Shown: positions 9,490 to 20,314, counted from the stretch's first letter. The stretch is DNA of 64,000 nt from an uncultured Propionivibrio sp. (GCA_937923255.1 CALAIL010000028.1:31776-95775); one strand, 5' to 3'. Program-made: numbers and translations. The notes: generated from the sequence alone by a model not told the origin.

Positions 9490-10693
9490 GGCGAGCAGCC
9501 CTCCGTTTGATGTTTGCCTGTATGACGAAGTAGTCGATCAGCGGGGCAAACAGGTTGCCAAAGAGAATGGCGAGCATCATGCCTTCGGGGAAGGCGGGAT
9601 TGATCACCCGGATCATCACCACCATGACGCCGATCAACATGCCGAAAACCCATTTGCCGGTATTCGTCATGGCGGCAGAAACCGGGTCGGTCGCCATGAA
9701 CATCATGCCGAAAGCGTAGCCGCCCAGCACGAGATGCCAGTACCAGGGCAGAGCGAACAAGGGGTTGGTGGCGGAACTGATCGTGTTGAGCAGGGTGCTG
9801 AAAGCCATCATGCCGATCATGACGCCCGCCACAATGCGCCAGGAAGCAATGCGCATGATGAGCAGCGCGCCGCCGCCAATCAGGATGGCCAGCGTGCTGG
9901 TTTCGCCCATTGCCCCCGGCATGAAACCGAAGAAGGCGTCCGTCCAGCTCAGTCCGCCCTGCGTCAGTGCCGCAACGCCGCCACCAGCAGCCCGGCTAAG
10001 TGCCGTGGCGCCGGCATAGCCATCGACCACATTCCAGACGACATCGCCCGACATCGCCGCCGGATAGGCGAAAAACAGGAAAGCGCGGCCGGCCAGCGCC
10101 GGATTGATGAAATTTTTTCCGGTGCCGCCAAAGACTTCCTTGCCCAGCACCACGCCGAAGCTGATGCCCAGCGCCACCTGCCACAACGGGATCGTCGGCG
10201 GCAGCGTCAGTGCGAACAGAATCGAGGTGCCGAAGAAGCCTTCGTTGACCTCATGACCGCGGATTGTGGCGAAGAGAATTTCCCAGGTGATGCCGACGGC
10301 GAAGGTCACGATGTAAACCGGCAGAAAATACATCGCGCCCTGAACCATGTTGTCGTACAGGCTGCCCGGGTCGAATCCGGCCAGCAGGCGGATCAGTTCG
10401 AAGCGCCAGCCCGTCTGTGCAGCGAGCAGGTCGGAATGCGCGGCGAATACCGTGTTGGCCTGGTAACCAATGTTCCACATGCCGAAGAACATGGCGGGGA
10501 ACGTGCACAGCCATACCAAAATGATCATGCGCTTGAGGTCGAGACTGTCGCGCACATGCGAGGTGGTGCGGGTGACGCTGGCCGGGCGGTACAGGAAGGT
10601 GTCCATCGCCTCGTAAAAAGTATGCAGCTTTTCATATTTGCTGCCCTTTTGTACATGGCGGCCCAGCGCGTCCATGAAAGATCGCAAGCCCAT
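9482..10693 (-). CDS. nqrB: Na+-NQR subunit B, covalent FMN and quinone site
   Basis: Large membrane subunit of 403 residues with about ten helices. It begins [20 protein letters not shown], a typical soluble N-terminal extension of NqrB. The covalent FMN site is [10 protein letters not shown] with the acceptor Thr at residue 230, again AGAT rather than [24 protein letters not shown] and [20 protein letters not shown] are conserved family stretches. The subunit forms part of the sodium channel and the quinone-reduction site. Two bases separate it from the nqrA stop and it overlaps nqrC by 8 bases. Confidence 0.97.
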   Translation of the reverse strand: MGLRSFMDALGRHVQKGSKYEKLHTFYEAMDTFLYRPASVTRTTSHVRDSLDLKRMIILVWLCTFPAMFFGMWNIGYQANTVFAAHSDLLAAQTGWRFELIRLLAGFDPGSLYDNMVQGAMYFLPVYIVTFAVGITWEILFATIRGHEVNEGFFGTSILFALTLPPTIPLWQVALGISFGVVLGKEVFGGTGKNFINPALAGRAFLFFAYPAAMSGDVVWNVVDGYAGATALSRAAGGGVAALTQGGLSWTDAFFGFMPGAMGETSTLAILIGGGALLIMRIASWRIVAGVMIGMMAFSTLLNTISSATNPLFALPWYWHLVLGGYAFGMMFMATDPVSAAMTNTGKWVFGMLIGVMVVMIRVINPAFPEGMMLAILFGNLFAPLIDYFVIQANIKRRAARRV

Positions 10694-10695
10694 GA

Positions 10696-12045
10696 TCAGC
10701 CCTCCTTTTCGATGCGGGTCAAGATGTCCCGCAAAATCGGGCCATATTCATACTTGCCGGAACAGGTGTAGGTGCATAACGCCAGGTCTTCTTCGTCCAG
10801 CTCCAGACAGCCGAGCTTTTGTGCCATTTCGGTGTCCCCGATGATGAGATAACGCAGCAGCTGCGTCGGCAGAATGTCGAGCGGCATGACAGCCTCAAAA
10901 TTGCCAATCGGCAGCATGGCGCGCGGGCTGCCGTTGGTCGTCGTCGTCAGCGCCAGCGGCCGCCGCCCGAGCAAGCAGGAGAGAAACGATTTGGAGACCG
11001 AATGCTTGTTGGCGCCCAGGCGCATGTAATGCATCATCTCGCGCTCCCTGCCTTCACGCAGACAGCTCACTTGCAGGTGGTAGCGGCCGAGGAAGGCATA
11101 CGGCCCTTGTGCGGTGCGCCCGCCAAAAAGCGAGCCGGAAACAATCCGGTTATCGTCACCCTCAAGCGCGCCTGCCGTCAGTTCCAGTAGATTGGCGCCC
11201 AGCCGCGTGCGCAGCAGGCGCGGGTTCTTGACCACCGGGCCGCCCAGCGCCACGATGCGCTCGGTCCATAGCCGTCCGCTGGCAAACAGCTTGCCGATGG
11301 CGATGACGTCCTGATAGCCGATGTGCCAGACGGTGCGCTCAATGCCAACCGGCTGCAGGAAGTGAATATGCGTGCCCGGCAGGCCGGCCGGGTGCGGGCC
11401 TTCAAAACTCTCTGTGGTCACGCCGGGCAGATCTTCGCCGGGCAAGGATGCGCCAGGCGCTTTGCACAGAAAAACGGACGATAGCCGCAACAATACGCGC
11501 AGGCCGCGCCGAAAATCGTCAGCGTGTGCGGCGATGATGGGTGCAGGATCAGCGGCCAGCGGATGCGTGTCGATGGCGGTGACAAAAATCGACGCCGGCG
11601 TCGCATCGACCGCCGGGATCTTGCTGAACGGGCGCGTGCGCAGTGCCGCCCACAAGCCGCTGCGTTGCAGGTGAGTGCGCACCTGGACGGTTTCCAGCGT
11701 GTCGATCCGGGCATCATCAAAGCGCTCGAAGGTCAGAGCGTCGTCCTCGCCGGCGTTTTCGTCGATATCGATGACGACTGATTGCAGCACACGGCGTGCG
11801 CCGCGATGGATGGCGCTGACGATGCCCGTCGCGGGGGCGGTGATCTGTACGCCCGGCTGATTCTTATCGGCAAACAGCGGTTGTCCGAGCTTCACGCGGT
11901 CGCCCACCTGTACGGCCATCGTCGGCTTGAGGCCGTGGTAATCCGCCCCGATGACGGCAACGCTGTGCACGACGGGGGTATCGTCGATCTGCTGTCTGGG
12001 GGCGCCGGCAATCGGCAGATCCAGGCCGCGTTTGATTTTATGCAT
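10696..12045 (-). CDS. nqrA: Na+-NQR subunit A
   Basis: NqrA is the cytoplasmic, membrane-associated subunit without its own redox cofactor; together with NqrB it contributes to the quinone site. I chose ATG at 12045 because [16 protein letters not shown] is the invariant family start; an in-frame ATG 60 bases upstream adds unrelated residues. The protein is 449 residues, a normal length. [22 protein letters not shown] is the N-terminal biotinyl-like fold shared with RnfC, and [18 protein letters not shown] lies at the C-terminus. It is the first gene of the eight-gene operon nqrABCDEF-apbE-nqrM. Confidence 0.96.
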   Translation of the reverse strand: MHKIKRGLDLPIAGAPRQQIDDTPVVHSVAVIGADYHGLKPTMAVQVGDRVKLGQPLFADKNQPGVQITAPATGIVSAIHRGARRVLQSVVIDIDENAGEDDALTFERFDDARIDTLETVQVRTHLQRSGLWAALRTRPFSKIPAVDATPASIFVTAIDTHPLAADPAPIIAAHADDFRRGLRVLLRLSSVFLCKAPGASLPGEDLPGVTTESFEGPHPAGLPGTHIHFLQPVGIERTVWHIGYQDVIAIGKLFASGRLWTERIVALGGPVVKNPRLLRTRLGANLLELTAGALEGDDNRIVSGSLFGGRTAQGPYAFLGRYHLQVSCLREGREREMMHYMRLGANKHSVSKSFLSCLLGRRPLALTTTTNGSPRAMLPIGNFEAVMPLDILPTQLLRYLIIGDTEMAQKLGCLELDEEDLALCTYTCSGKYEYGPILRDILTRIEKEG

Positions 12046-12424
12046 CGTTGTGTAGTCCGCTTTTCGTAGGATAAACCGGGGATACGAAGTTGCCCTAAAT
12101 GTCATGCGACGTACTGCCTGCCCGTCCTGGCCTGTCTTGGGCTAAGGGCGTCGCAATGCAGGGCGCAGCGTACCGCCGGAAAAACAAAACCTTTGATTCT
12201 CAGAAAACCTGTTTTTTTGCATGTTTCCCAACCCGCATTGGGGCATATTCGCGGGCGGCCAATTATAGCTGGAAAACCCGCTATGGATGTGCTGGAAATA
12301 GCAGCGTTGCCCGCCATGCTTCATGGCGTACAACACACTGTCGTTGTGCATGAAACATATACGATGGCACGGTCGCTGCATGATGCGGAAATGGCCTGCT
12401 TCTTCAGCATTTTCCGGAAATTTT
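12046..12424 (-). promoter_or_regulatory. Leader region of the nqr operon with a candidate -10 box
   Basis: No gene is supported in these 379 bases between nnrDE and nqrA. On the minus strand a perfect TATAAT lies at 12262-12267, which would give an untranslated leader of roughly 210 bases before nqrA. No good -35 box is seen 16-18 bases upstream, so the promoter is tentative or may need an activator. I see no known riboswitch fold in the leader. Confidence 0.35.
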
Positions 12425-14035
12425 CTAGCTGTTTTCGGAGATCCATCGATTGAAACAGCACCGGGCGCTGTCGATCAGTTCGCACGCCGTCAGGCCGATG
12501 GGGCCGATGCCGTTTGCGGCCAGCCGGTCTGCCGCCGCGCCGTGCAGATGAACGGCAGCGGGCAGTGCGGCCTCAGCCGGCCAGCCCTGTGCCAGCAGGG
12601 CGGCGATGAAGCCGGTCAGCACATCGCCGCTGCCGGCGGTGGCGAGTCCCGGATTGCCGCTGGGATTGATCTGCCAGCGGCCGTCGGGCGAGGCGATGAC
12701 CGTGCCGCAGCCCTTGAGCGCCACCCAGGCGCGGAAACGCCCGGCAAGCGTGCAGGCGGCGGCAATGCGGTCTGCCTGAATGGCTTGCGTAGTGCAGTTC
12801 AGCAGGCGTGCCGCTTCCGCCGGGTGCGGCGTCAGCAGCGTCGGCGCCTGGCGCGCCGCCAGGGCGGTGGTCAGCGAACCCGCAGAGGCTTCCCCCGCGG
12901 CATTTTCCGCCGCGATCAGATTGAGCGCGTCGGCATCGAGGACGAGCGGAACCGTCTGCGCGCGGGTCTTCGTGCAGGCGGTGAGCAGCAGCGCGTGCGC
13001 GGCGGGCGAGACACCCAGACCGGGGCCGCAGGCGAGGACGGAAAGATCGCTCGTCAGCAGGGCTTCCGGCGTGCGCAACATCAGTTCCACTTGCGCCGGG
13101 TCGAAGGCGGGAGCGTTGGTATCCAGCAGGCCGACATAAACGCGACCGCTGCCCAGGCGTAGTGCGGCTCGCCCGGCGAGCAGTGCGGCACCCGCCATGC
13201 CGGCGGCACCGCCGAGGATGCCGACGCTGCCGTAGCTTCCCTTATGGCTGTTGCGGGGGCGAGGGCGCAGCCAGTGGGCGAATGCTTGCATCACCGTCAG
13301 ATGGCCGGATGCGGGCATTGCCCTGTCGGCAGTCTCTGTGGCAAGCGCGCTGCGGTCGGTGCTGGCCGCGATCTCCGGATTTTCAGCGTTAAGTCCCAGT
13401 GCGTCGATCGAGATTTTGCCGCACAGATCCGGGCCGTCGGCAGTGTATAGGCCCGGTTTTCCGGCGATGAAGCTGATCGTATGGCTGGCGCGGATGGCCG
13501 TTCCGGTCGAGCTGCCGGTATCGGCGTTGAGCCCGCTCGGGCAGTCGAGCGCCAGCAGCGGGCAGCGGCAGGCGGCCGCGAGGCAGTTCGCCTTTTCGAT
13601 CAGCTCGGCATAAAGCGAAACGATGGCGCGGCTGAGGCCGATGCCGAAGAGTCCGTCAATGATCAGCGACCAGCGCGGGGTAGCGGGGATGTCGGGCTGC
13701 GTCTGCAGTCCGGCGCCGGAGAAGCGGGCATAAGCGGCCGCAGCATCCGGCGGCAGGCGCGTCGGGTCGCCGGGGAAAACGACATGCACGGTGAAATGCC
13801 ATTCATGGAGCCAGCGGGCGGCCTCGAAAGCGTCGCCGCCATTGTTGCCCGGCCCGGCCAGAACAAGTATCGCACCGCCATCGTCACGGCACAGGCGCGC
13901 CGCCAGCTCGGCGGCGGCCCGTCCGGCGCGCTGCATTAATGGCTGGCCGGCAGCGGCAGCTTCGATGCGGCGCAGCGCCGAAACACAGCAGAGAAGATCA
14001 GGCATGGTCATGGATTTTGTTTGCGGATTCGTCAT
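12425..14035 (-). CDS. nnrDE: Bifunctional NAD(P)HX epimerase / NAD(P)HX dehydratase
   Basis: This fused enzyme repairs hydrated NADH and NADPH: the N-terminal half epimerises NAD(P)HX and the C-terminal half dehydrates it using ADP or ATP. The 536-residue protein shows the epimerase stretch VLAGPGNNGGDAFEAARWL near residues 58-76 and LDCPSGLNADTG around 164-175. The kinase-like dehydratase domain follows, with GILGGAAGMAGAALLAGRAAL, LLTPHPAEAARLL and the NPSGNPGLATAGSGDVLTG motif near 470-488, whose Asp is the usual catalytic base. The first eight residues before MTMPDLL could be dispensable. It is probably transcribed toward the nqr operon, but a 379-base gap separates them. Confidence 0.94.
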   Translation of the reverse strand: MTNPQTKSMTMPDLLCCVSALRRIEAAAAGQPLMQRAGRAAAELAARLCRDDGGAILVLAGPGNNGGDAFEAARWLHEWHFTVHVVFPGDPTRLPPDAAAAYARFSGAGLQTQPDIPATPRWSLIIDGLFGIGLSRAIVSLYAELIEKANCLAAACRCPLLALDCPSGLNADTGSSTGTAIRASHTISFIAGKPGLYTADGPDLCGKISIDALGLNAENPEIAASTDRSALATETADRAMPASGHLTVMQAFAHWLRPRPRNSHKGSYGSVGILGGAAGMAGAALLAGRAALRLGSGRVYVGLLDTNAPAFDPAQVELMLRTPEALLTSDLSVLACGPGLGVSPAAHALLLTACTKTRAQTVPLVLDADALNLIAAENAAGEASAGSLTTALAARQAPTLLTPHPAEAARLLNCTTQAIQADRIAAACTLAGRFRAWVALKGCGTVIASPDGRWQINPSGNPGLATAGSGDVLTGFIAALLAQGWPAEAALPAAVHLHGAAADRLAANGIGPIGLTACELIDSARCCFNRWISENS

Positions 14036-14576
14036 GGATTTGGATGGATTTGGAGATGAAGTTGGATGAGCGGGGCTGACACTGAAACGCCTCAGGCATG
14101 CGGCGTGTCCAGGTTGAGCATGATGCTGCCAGTGATGAGTAGCAGGATGCTCACGAGGGCGGGATGAAGCAGGATGTCAAGGCATGGCTCACATTGCACA
14201 CAATGGCGGTGGCCCACTGCCCGGGACGGGAAAGATCTGACTAAGCGCCCTGGTGGCGAAGACTTCGCTGGTGCTCAGGAAAACCTGCATGGCGTGCTGA
14301 TTCCTAGTTGCGAGGACATGCGGCGTGTTGGCCTGTCCAGCGTGGGTTAAAAGTTTCGACCGATTCGTAGACGAATTCTAGCGCCCATGGAAAACAGCTC
14401 AAAGACAGCCTGAAGCAATCCAAACGGATTCGTTTTGAGATGACTTGGGTGGTCAATTTGGAATTAATATGCACGGTTGAAAATTTTTTGGCAAACAAGC
14501 GATATTGAAGGGTTTGTGTGTTAGTGTATTAACGCCCCAGATGGGGTGCGTAGACTATTTTCAGAAAGGGTATGCC
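14036..14576. other. Gene-free stretch between nnrDE and the csbD-like gene
   Basis: No intact gene is supported. On the minus strand around 14,098-14,290 there is a short open stretch ending in a hydrophobic segment (HPALVSILLLITGS), which may be the worn C-terminus of a membrane protein, but it has no start and no recognisable family. The part from about 14,350 to 14,560 is AT-rich and must hold the promoter of the csbD-like gene. Confidence 0.35.
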
Positions 14577-14774
14577 ATGAATATGGATATTATTGAAGGC
14601 AAGTGGGAGCAGCTGAAGGGAAAGGCCAAGGAAAATTGGGGAAAGCTGACGGATGATGACTGGAAGATCGTTGAAGGCCATCGCGACCAGTTGGCGGGGC
14701 GTATCCAGGAACGCTATGGCCGAACCAAGGAAGAAGTTGAAAAGGAAGTGAGTGATTGGTTCGACAAAAACTGA
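14577..14774 (+). CDS. CsbD-family stress protein
   Basis: Small soluble protein of 65 residues starting [19 protein letters not shown], the diagnostic CsbD start. It continues [19 protein letters not shown] and [18 protein letters not shown], which cover the rest of the domain. Members are induced by general stress (sigma-B in Bacillus, stationary phase in proteobacteria), but their molecular role is unknown. The ATG at 14577 is preceded by AGAAAGGG; an earlier in-frame ATG at 14505 lacks family similarity. A second small stress-type gene (DUF1328) follows 134 bases downstream. Confidence 0.92.
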   Translation: MNMDIIEGKWEQLKGKAKENWGKLTDDDWKIVEGHRDQLAGRIQERYGRTKEEVEKEVSDWFDKN

Positions 14775-14908
14775 CGTCAGATGAGAGCGGGGGAGCATGT
14801 CGGTTGACGCTGGCACTCTCCCGTTTTCATGTCCGGCTTTGGTGATATTTGATGGCTCTTTGATTTTATTAGTCTCTGGATTGTTGTATTTTTGATTGGA
14901 GGGTTGTG

Positions 14909-15067
14909 ATGCTCCATTACGCTATTGTGTTTTTTGTTATTGCCCTGATTGCGGCTGCCTTGGGATTTGGTGGTATCGCGGGCAGTGCCGTCGGTATTGC
15001 GAAAATCCTGTTTTTTGTTTTTCTTGTACTGTCTGTCCTGTCATTTTTGTTTGGTCGAAAAAAGTAG
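14909..15067 (+). CDS. Small membrane protein, DUF1328 / YtjA-like (UPF0391)
   Basis: The plus strand encodes 52 residues starting [20 protein letters not shown] and continuing with [20 protein letters not shown], two predicted membrane helices with the family's Gly-Ile-Ala loop between them, ending FGRKK. This is the DUF1328 pattern, a very short inner-membrane protein often found beside csbD-like genes and of unknown function. A GATTGGAGGG ribosome site lies upstream. Length is exactly in the family range. The terminator at 15,097-15,133 closes the unit. Confidence 0.88.
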   Translation: MLHYAIVFFVIALIAAALGFGGIAGSAVGIAKILFFVFLVLSVLSFLFGRKK

Positions 15068-15096
15068 GGCTGAAGAAAGAATTTTCTTGTTCCTCA

Positions 15097-15133
15097 AACC
15101 CTGTCGCCATTTACTGGCGCACAGGGTTTTTTA
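15097..15133 (+). terminator. Intrinsic terminator after the csbD-like/DUF1328 pair
   Basis: Arms AAACCCTGT and ACAGGGTTT with an internal CGCCA/TGGCG pair form a long stem, followed by TTTTATT. It ends the two-gene stress unit. Confidence 0.8.
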
Positions 15134-15463
15134 TTGCTTTGCGTTGTGTTCAGATAATATTCTGGCGGAGTGGCGCCCCATCAACATGATTCACCATGCC
15201 CCCGTTGTGAGCAACTCGGGTACCCGCTGGCGCCGTGATGCATCGTATGTCGGCCAGACGAGGAATGCGCTCGGCTATAATGCGACGTTCGCGCGGGAGC
15301 CGCGCGCTGGAGGGAACTGAAAATTTTTGCCGGAGAAGCGCTAGCGGGAGGACCCCGGCGTCCCGACGGCTGCGGAAGATTCCGGCGGGCTTGGGCGATG
15401 TCCTGGCGAATTGCCTGCGATTTCCTCCATCTTTCAACCGATCCACTCTTTTTCCGGCCGACT
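15134..15463 (+). promoter_or_regulatory. Leader region of purL
   Basis: No gene is supported in these 330 bases. A TATAAT lies at 15,276-15,281 but without a convincing -35 box. If used, it gives a GC-rich leader of about 180 bases. No PurR-like operator or riboswitch was recognised. Confidence 0.3.
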
Positions 15464-18400
15464 ATGAGCGATCTTCTTTTTCTGCGCGGCGCGCCCGCGT
15501 ATTCCGCATTCCGTCTGCAAGGCTTGCAGCAACGTATTCAGGCTGTTGCGCCGAAAGCCAGGCTGCTTGCCGCCGATTACTGGCATTTCGTCAAGCTGAA
15601 CGCCGAACTGCCCACCGAAGCGCGGGCGCAATTGGCCGAACTGCTGGAGGAACGCCCGGCGGAGAAAGACGAAAAGCGCGGACAGGAACGTGAGCAGGGG
15701 CAACTGTTTCTGATCACGCCGCGTATCGGCACAATCTCGCCGTGGTCGTCAAAGGCCACCGATATTGCCTGGAATTGCGGACTGAAAGCCGTGGAACGCA
15801 TTGAACGCGGCATTGCCTTTTACGTGTCGGACGTGGCGTCCGACCAGCGCGAGCGCGTCGCGTTGCTGCTGCATGACCGCATGATCGAAACCGTGCTGGA
15901 TGACTTTGCCGGGACGGCCGCGCTGTTCCGCCACGTTGCGCCGCGACCGATGCGGCATATTGATGCGCTGGCCGGCGGCCGTGCGGCGCTGGTCGAGGCG
16001 AACGCCAATCTTGGGCTGGCGCTGTCGGAGGACGAAATCGACTACCTGTTCGAGGTGTTCGTCGGCAGGATGCAGCGTAATCCGACCGATGTCGAGCTGA
16101 TGATGTTCGCGCAGGCAAATTCGGAGCATTGCCGGCACAAGATTTTCAACGCCGAATGGGTCATCGACGGCGAGCCAAGGCCGGAAACGCTGTTCGGCAT
16201 GATCCGCGAAACGCACGCCGCGCACCCGCAGGGCAACGTCGTCGTATATTCGGACAACTCCTCGGTCTTCGAGGGGGCGGAGGTTGAACAGCTCTATCCC
16301 GATGCAGACGGCGCGTACCGCTACCGTAATGAACTGACGCACATTCTGGCCAAGGTGGAAACGCACAACCACCCGACGGCGATTTCGCCGTTCCCCGGCG
16401 CGGCGACCGGCTCCGGCGGCGAAATCCGCGATGAAAGCTCGACCGGACGCGGCTCCCGGTCAAAAGCCGGCCTCTGCGGCTTCACCGTCTCCAACCTCTA
16501 TTTGCCCGCTGCGCCGCAGCCTTGGGAGGCCGCAATGGCGGCTTACGGGCGGCCGTCGCGCATTGCCTCGGCGCTGTCGATTATGCTCGACGGGCCGATT
16601 GGCGCGGCAGCTTTCAACAACGAATTCGGCCGGCCGAATCTGGCCGGCTATTTCCGTACCTATGAGCAGTGCGTCGGCGAAGGGGAAAACGCCGTTGTCC
16701 GCGGTTATCACAAGCCGATCATGGTGGCAGGCGGAGTGGGCAACATCGCCGCCAGCCAGGCGTACAAGGCAGCCGAATTCGCCCCCGGCACCTTGCTGAT
16801 TCAGCTGGGCGGCCCCGGAATGCTGATCGGCCTGGGCGGCGGTGCAGCCAGTTCGATGAGCACCGGCGCGAATGCCGAAGCTCTCGATTTTGCCTCGGTA
16901 CAGCGCGGTAATCCGGAAATGCAGCGGCGTGCGCAGGAAGTCATCAACACCTGCTGGCGCTTGGGCGCTCCGCGCCAGGATGCGGCGCAGCCGGACGACG
17001 GCAACCCGATCCTGTCGATTCACGACGTGGGCGCGGGCGGGCTGTCCAACGCTTTTCCGGAACTGGCGCACAGTGGCCGCGTCGGTGCGCGCTTCGAACT
17101 GCGCGAGGTGCCGATCGAGGAAGCTGGCATGTCGCCGGCGGAAATCTGGAGCAACGAAGCGCAGGAGCGCTACGTGCTGGCCATTCCGCCCGCGCGGCTG
17201 CCCGAATTTGGCGCCATCTGCGCGCGCGAGCGCTGCCCGTTTGCCGTCGTCGGTACGGCGAGCGCCGACGGCCGTCTGGTCGTTACCGACCGGCATTTTG
17301 GCGATGCGCCGGTCGATATGGATATGGCGGCGCTGCTCGGCAAACCGCCGCGCATGAAGCGCGAGGCCGTGCGGCTGCCGGCTGTCGGCATACCGTTCGA
17401 TGCGGCGGCCGTCGATCCGAAGGAAGCCGCCTACCGCGTGTTGCGTCTGCCGGCGGTGGCCGACAAAACTTTTCTCATCACGATCGGCGACCGCTCGATC
17501 GGCGGCCAAACGGCGCGTGACCAGATGGTCGGTCCCTGGCAGGTGCCCGTCGCTGACGCGGCGGTGACGACGATGGGCTTTCGTACCTTGCGCGGCGAGG
17601 CTTTCGCTATCGGCGAGCGCACACCGCTGGCCGTCATTGATGCGCCGGCGTCCGGGCGCATGGCGGTGGGTGAGGCGCTGACTAACATCGCCTGCGCGCG
17701 CATCGAAAAATTGGGCGACGTGAAGCTGTCGGCCAACTGGATGGCGGCGGCTGGCGCACCCGGCGAAGATGCGCGTCTGTTCGATACGGTACGCGCGGTA
17801 TCCGACCTGTGCCAGCGCCTCGGCATTTCGATTCCGGTCGGCAAGGATTCGTTGTCGATGCGCACGGCCTGGCAAGCGCGGCAAGCGGACTCAGGAACGG
17901 GGGCGGCGGGGGAAAAACAGGTCGTCTCACCGCTGTCGCTGATTGTTTCGGCCTTTGCGCCGGTGTCGGACGCGCGGCACACGCTGACGCCGCAGTTGAA
18001 GACCGGCGGCGAGGCGAGCGACCTGATGCTGATCGACCTCGGCATGGGCCGCAACCGCCTGGGCGGTTCGGCGCTGGCGCAGACTTTCAATGCCACGGGC
18101 ACGGCGGCGCCCGACGTTGATGCGCCGGAAAAGCTGGCGACTTTTTTTGCGTTGATTCAGCGCCTTGCCGCCGACGGAATGTTGCTGGCCTATCATGACC
18201 GTTCTGACGGCGGGCTGTTCGCCTGCCTGGCTGAAATGGCCTTCGCCGCGCACTGCGGCGTGAGCGTCGATATCGGCAATCTGTGCGACGGTTCGGCCGC
18301 AGGCCGCATTGGCGCGCTGTTTGCCGAAGAACTGGGCGCGGTAGTCCAGATTCGCCGCGCTGTGCGCAATACCGTGCAGGCGATGTTCCAGACGGCGGGT

Positions 18401-19429
18401 ATTCCCGCCGTACTGCTCGGCGCGCCCGATCGCAGCGGCGAGTTGCGCATCGCCTGCCGGGGTGAGACGGTGCTGTGCGAGAAGCGTGTCGACCTGCAGC
18501 GCGCCTGGTCGGAAACCAGCTTCCACATGCAGTCGCTGCGCGACAACCCCGAATGCGCGCGGCAGGCGTATGACCGCATTCTCGATGAGGACGATCCAGG
18601 GCTGTCGGTAGCGCTGACCTACGATGCGGCGGAAGACATCGCCGCGCCGTTCATTGCCGCCGGCGCGCGGCCGCGGATCGCGATCCTGCGCGAGCAGGGC
18701 GTCAACAGCCAGGCCGAAATGGCGGCGGCCTTTGATCGGGCAGGTTTTACCGCCGTCGATGTGCATATGAGCGACATCCTTGCCGGCCGCGTCTCGCTGG
18801 CCGACTTTAAAGGGGCGGCGGCGTGCGGCGGTTTTTCCTATGGCGACGTGCTGGGGGCAGGCAAAGGCTGGGCGCGCACGATTCTCTTCAACCCCCGCGC
18901 GCGCGACGAGTTCTCCGCTTTCTTCGCGCGCGGCGATACCTTTGCCTTGGGCGTCTGCAACGGCTGCCAGATGATGAGCGCGTTGAAAGGGCTGATTCCC
19001 GGCGCGGCGGACTGGCCGCGTTTTGAGCGCAATGCGGTCGAGCAGTTCGAGGCGCGCTTGATCATGACCGAAGTCGTCGAGTCGCCCTCCTTGTTTTTTG
19101 CCGGCATGGCCGGCAGCCGCATGCCGGTCATCATCTCGCACGGCGAAGGCCGCGCCGAGTTCGATGCGCCTGAACAGGCGGCGCACGTGCGGCTTGCCGT
19201 GCGCTATATCGACTCTGCCGGCCGGCCGGCCGAAACGTATCCCTACAACCCGAACGGCTCGCCCGGCGGGCTGGCGGGGGTGACGACGGCTGATGGCCGC
19301 TTCACGATCATGATGCCGCACCCCGAGCGCGTGTTCCGTACCGTGCAGATGTCCTGGCATCCGGAAAACCTGGGTGAAGATTCGCCGTGGATGCGCATCT
19401 TCCGCAATGCGCGGAAGTGGGTGGGGTAA
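15464..19429 (+). CDS. purL: Phosphoribosylformylglycinamidine synthase (FGAM synthase), large single-chain form
   Basis: PurL converts formylglycinamide ribonucleotide, glutamine and ATP into FGAM in purine synthesis. I use ATG at 15464 ([17 protein letters not shown]), the family start; an earlier in-frame ATG adds 22 unrelated residues. The 1321-residue chain has the N-terminal PurS-like domain, the linker with [13 protein letters not shown], two AIR-synthase-like ATPase domains ([28 protein letters not shown] split over the active site), and a C-terminal class I glutaminase. The glutaminase Cys is about residue 1165 in [10 protein letters not shown], with HPE near 1286 completing the triad. 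The size matches the single-chain proteobacterial type, so no purQ or purS is needed nearby. Confidence 0.97.
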   Translation: MSDLLFLRGAPAYSAFRLQGLQQRIQAVAPKARLLAADYWHFVKLNAELPTEARAQLAELLEERPAEKDEKRGQEREQGQLFLITPRIGTISPWSSKATDIAWNCGLKAVERIERGIAFYVSDVASDQRERVALLLHDRMIETVLDDFAGTAALFRHVAPRPMRHIDALAGGRAALVEANANLGLALSEDEIDYLFEVFVGRMQRNPTDVELMMFAQANSEHCRHKIFNAEWVIDGEPRPETLFGMIRETHAAHPQGNVVVYSDNSSVFEGAEVEQLYPDADGAYRYRNELTHILAKVETHNHPTAISPFPGAATGSGGEIRDESSTGRGSRSKAGLCGFTVSNLYLPAAPQPWEAAMAAYGRPSRIASALSIMLDGPIGAAAFNNEFGRPNLAGYFRTYEQCVGEGENAVVRGYHKPIMVAGGVGNIAASQAYKAAEFAPGTLLIQLGGPGMLIGLGGGAASSMSTGANAEALDFASVQRGNPEMQRRAQEVINTCWRLGAPRQDAAQPDDGNPILSIHDVGAGGLSNAFPELAHSGRVGARFELREVPIEEAGMSPAEIWSNEAQERYVLAIPPARLPEFGAICARERCPFAVVGTASADGRLVVTDRHFGDAPVDMDMAALLGKPPRMKREAVRLPAVGIPFDAAAVDPKEAAYRVLRLPAVADKTFLITIGDRSIGGQTARDQMVGPWQVPVADAAVTTMGFRTLRGEAFAIGERTPLAVIDAPASGRMAVGEALTNIACARIEKLGDVKLSANWMAAAGAPGEDARLFDTVRAVSDLCQRLGISIPVGKDSLSMRTAWQARQADSGTGAAGEKQVVSPLSLIVSAFAPVSDARHTLTPQLKTGGEASDLMLIDLGMGRNRLGGSALAQTFNATGTAAPDVDAPEKLATFFALIQRLAADGMLLAYHDRSDGGLFACLAEMAFAAHCGVSVDIGNLCDGSAAGRIGALFAEELGAVVQIRRAVRNTVQAMFQTAGIPAVLLGAPDRSGELRIACRGETVLCEKRVDLQRAWSETSFHMQSLRDNPECARQAYDRILDEDDPGLSVALTYDAAEDIAAPFIAAGARPRIAILREQGVNSQAEMAAAFDRAGFTAVDVHMSDILAGRVSLADFKGAAACGGFSYGDVLGAGKGWARTILFNPRARDEFSAFFARGDTFALGVCNGCQMMSALKGLIPGAADWPRFERNAVEQFEARLIMTEVVESPSLFFAGMAGSRMPVIISHGEGRAEFDAPEQAAHVRLAVRYIDSAGRPAETYPYNPNGSPGGLAGVTTADGRFTIMMPHPERVFRTVQMSWHPENLGEDSPWMRIFRNARKWVG

Positions 19430-19568
19430 TCTTCCGCGCATCTCCGGCGCCTAACTCAAGCCCAGGGGCGCAAAAATGCCGGCATTCGCCGGCATTTTTA
19501 TTTTGGCGGAAGGCGACGTTTGGCGGAAGGCGACGTTCCCTAAGCGAAAACGCCGCCGGTCGTATGGA

Positions 19569-20157
19569 GCAGGCATAAGCCCGCCGGCCGCAGCGGAGCG
19601 CAATGACTCGTCGGCCTGGACCCCGCGTCTTTTGGGCGTTTCAGCCCGGCCGCGTCTGCAACCCTTGTCCATCGGGCGTTTGCCGGCAGGCCGGCCGGAA
19701 GTGCCCGTAAACAGTGGGTTTACGGGTAGGTAAGCCGGAAACCCGCGTAAACACTGGGCTGGCGGGTAGGCAGGTCTGGAGCGCCCGTAAACACTGGGCT
19801 AGCGGCAGCCTACCTGGAGATGCCCTTTTCCCGCGGGGGTCGGGGCAGGCATGGTAGCGGATATTGTGACGGGGGTGTGGTGGGTCTGCGACTGCCGGCG
19901 GTGCGCCAGAGATGTGGTCAAGCACGAGCCTGCCAGTCAGCGGAGCGCAATGACTCGTCGGCCTGGACCCCGCGTCTTTTGGGCGTTTCAGCCCGGCCGC
20001 GTCTGCAACCCTTGTCCATCGGGCGTTTGCCGGCAGGCCGGCTGGAAGTGCCCGTAAACAGTGGAGTTGCGGGCAGGCAAGCCGGAAACCCACGTAAACA
20101 CTGGGCTAGCGGATAGGCGGGTCTGGAGCGCCCGTAAACACTGGGCTAGCGGGCTAG
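19569..20157. repeat. Dispersed repeat block: duplicated unique block plus tandem 40-bp units
   Basis: Two copies of a block, 19,591-19,695 and 19,938-20,042, are identical over about 105 bases and lie 347 bases apart. Each is followed by tandem units of 40 bases starting CCGGAAGTGCCCGTAAACA and ending in GGGTAGGCAGG. Units begin at 19,695, 19,735 and 19,775 in the first copy and at 20,042, 20,082 and 20,122 in the second. Each unit can form a small GCCC-loop-GGGC hairpin. A variant unit with GGAGATGCCC and CGGGGCAGG starts near 19,813. The same blocks recur at about 54,960-55,300 and 57,740-58,300. No transposase is present, and open frames through it look like artefacts of the repeats. Confidence 0.85.
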
Positions 20158-20173
20158 AAGATCATCAATAGGA

Positions 20174-20314
20174 TCACAGCGCGGTGGTCGCCGAAATAAA
20201 AGAAATCGCTTCGCGGGTGTATTCGTGCATAGCGCATTTCATAATGCCGCAAACCGCGAACATGGCAACGCCAACGGGCGGCGTCATCGAGCCGGGCGTT
20301 GCTGCCGTTCTCAT
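20174..20314 (-). pseudogene. Relic of a TRAP-transporter large permease (DctM-like), C-terminal end
   Basis: Forty-six codons read GSMTPPVGVAMFAVCGIMK and then EYTREAISF before the stop. The TPPVGVxxFxVxGI motif is the hallmark of the last part of TRAP dicarboxylate transporter large subunits. The final hydrophobic helix that should follow is missing and nothing of the first 350-400 residues remains. The fragment abuts the repeat block, which suggests loss by deletion at the repeats. No small permease or periplasmic binding protein is nearby. Confidence 0.5.

Noticed and set aside
4948-12045. Rnf complex instead of Na+-NQR
   Set aside because: NqrA, NqrF with a ferredoxin plus reductase layout, and NqrM are present, while rnfB-type multi-cluster ferredoxin and rnfC are not.
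16460-17884. Minus-strand open frame of 474 codons inside purL
   Set aside because: GC-rich DNA gives long shadows; the sequence is Arg/Ala/His-rich with no domain and lies opposite a fully conserved enzyme.
19695-20157. Possible CRISPR array
   Set aside because: The 40-base period has no split into constant repeat and variable spacer; differences are spread over the whole unit, copies are few, and no cas gene is present.
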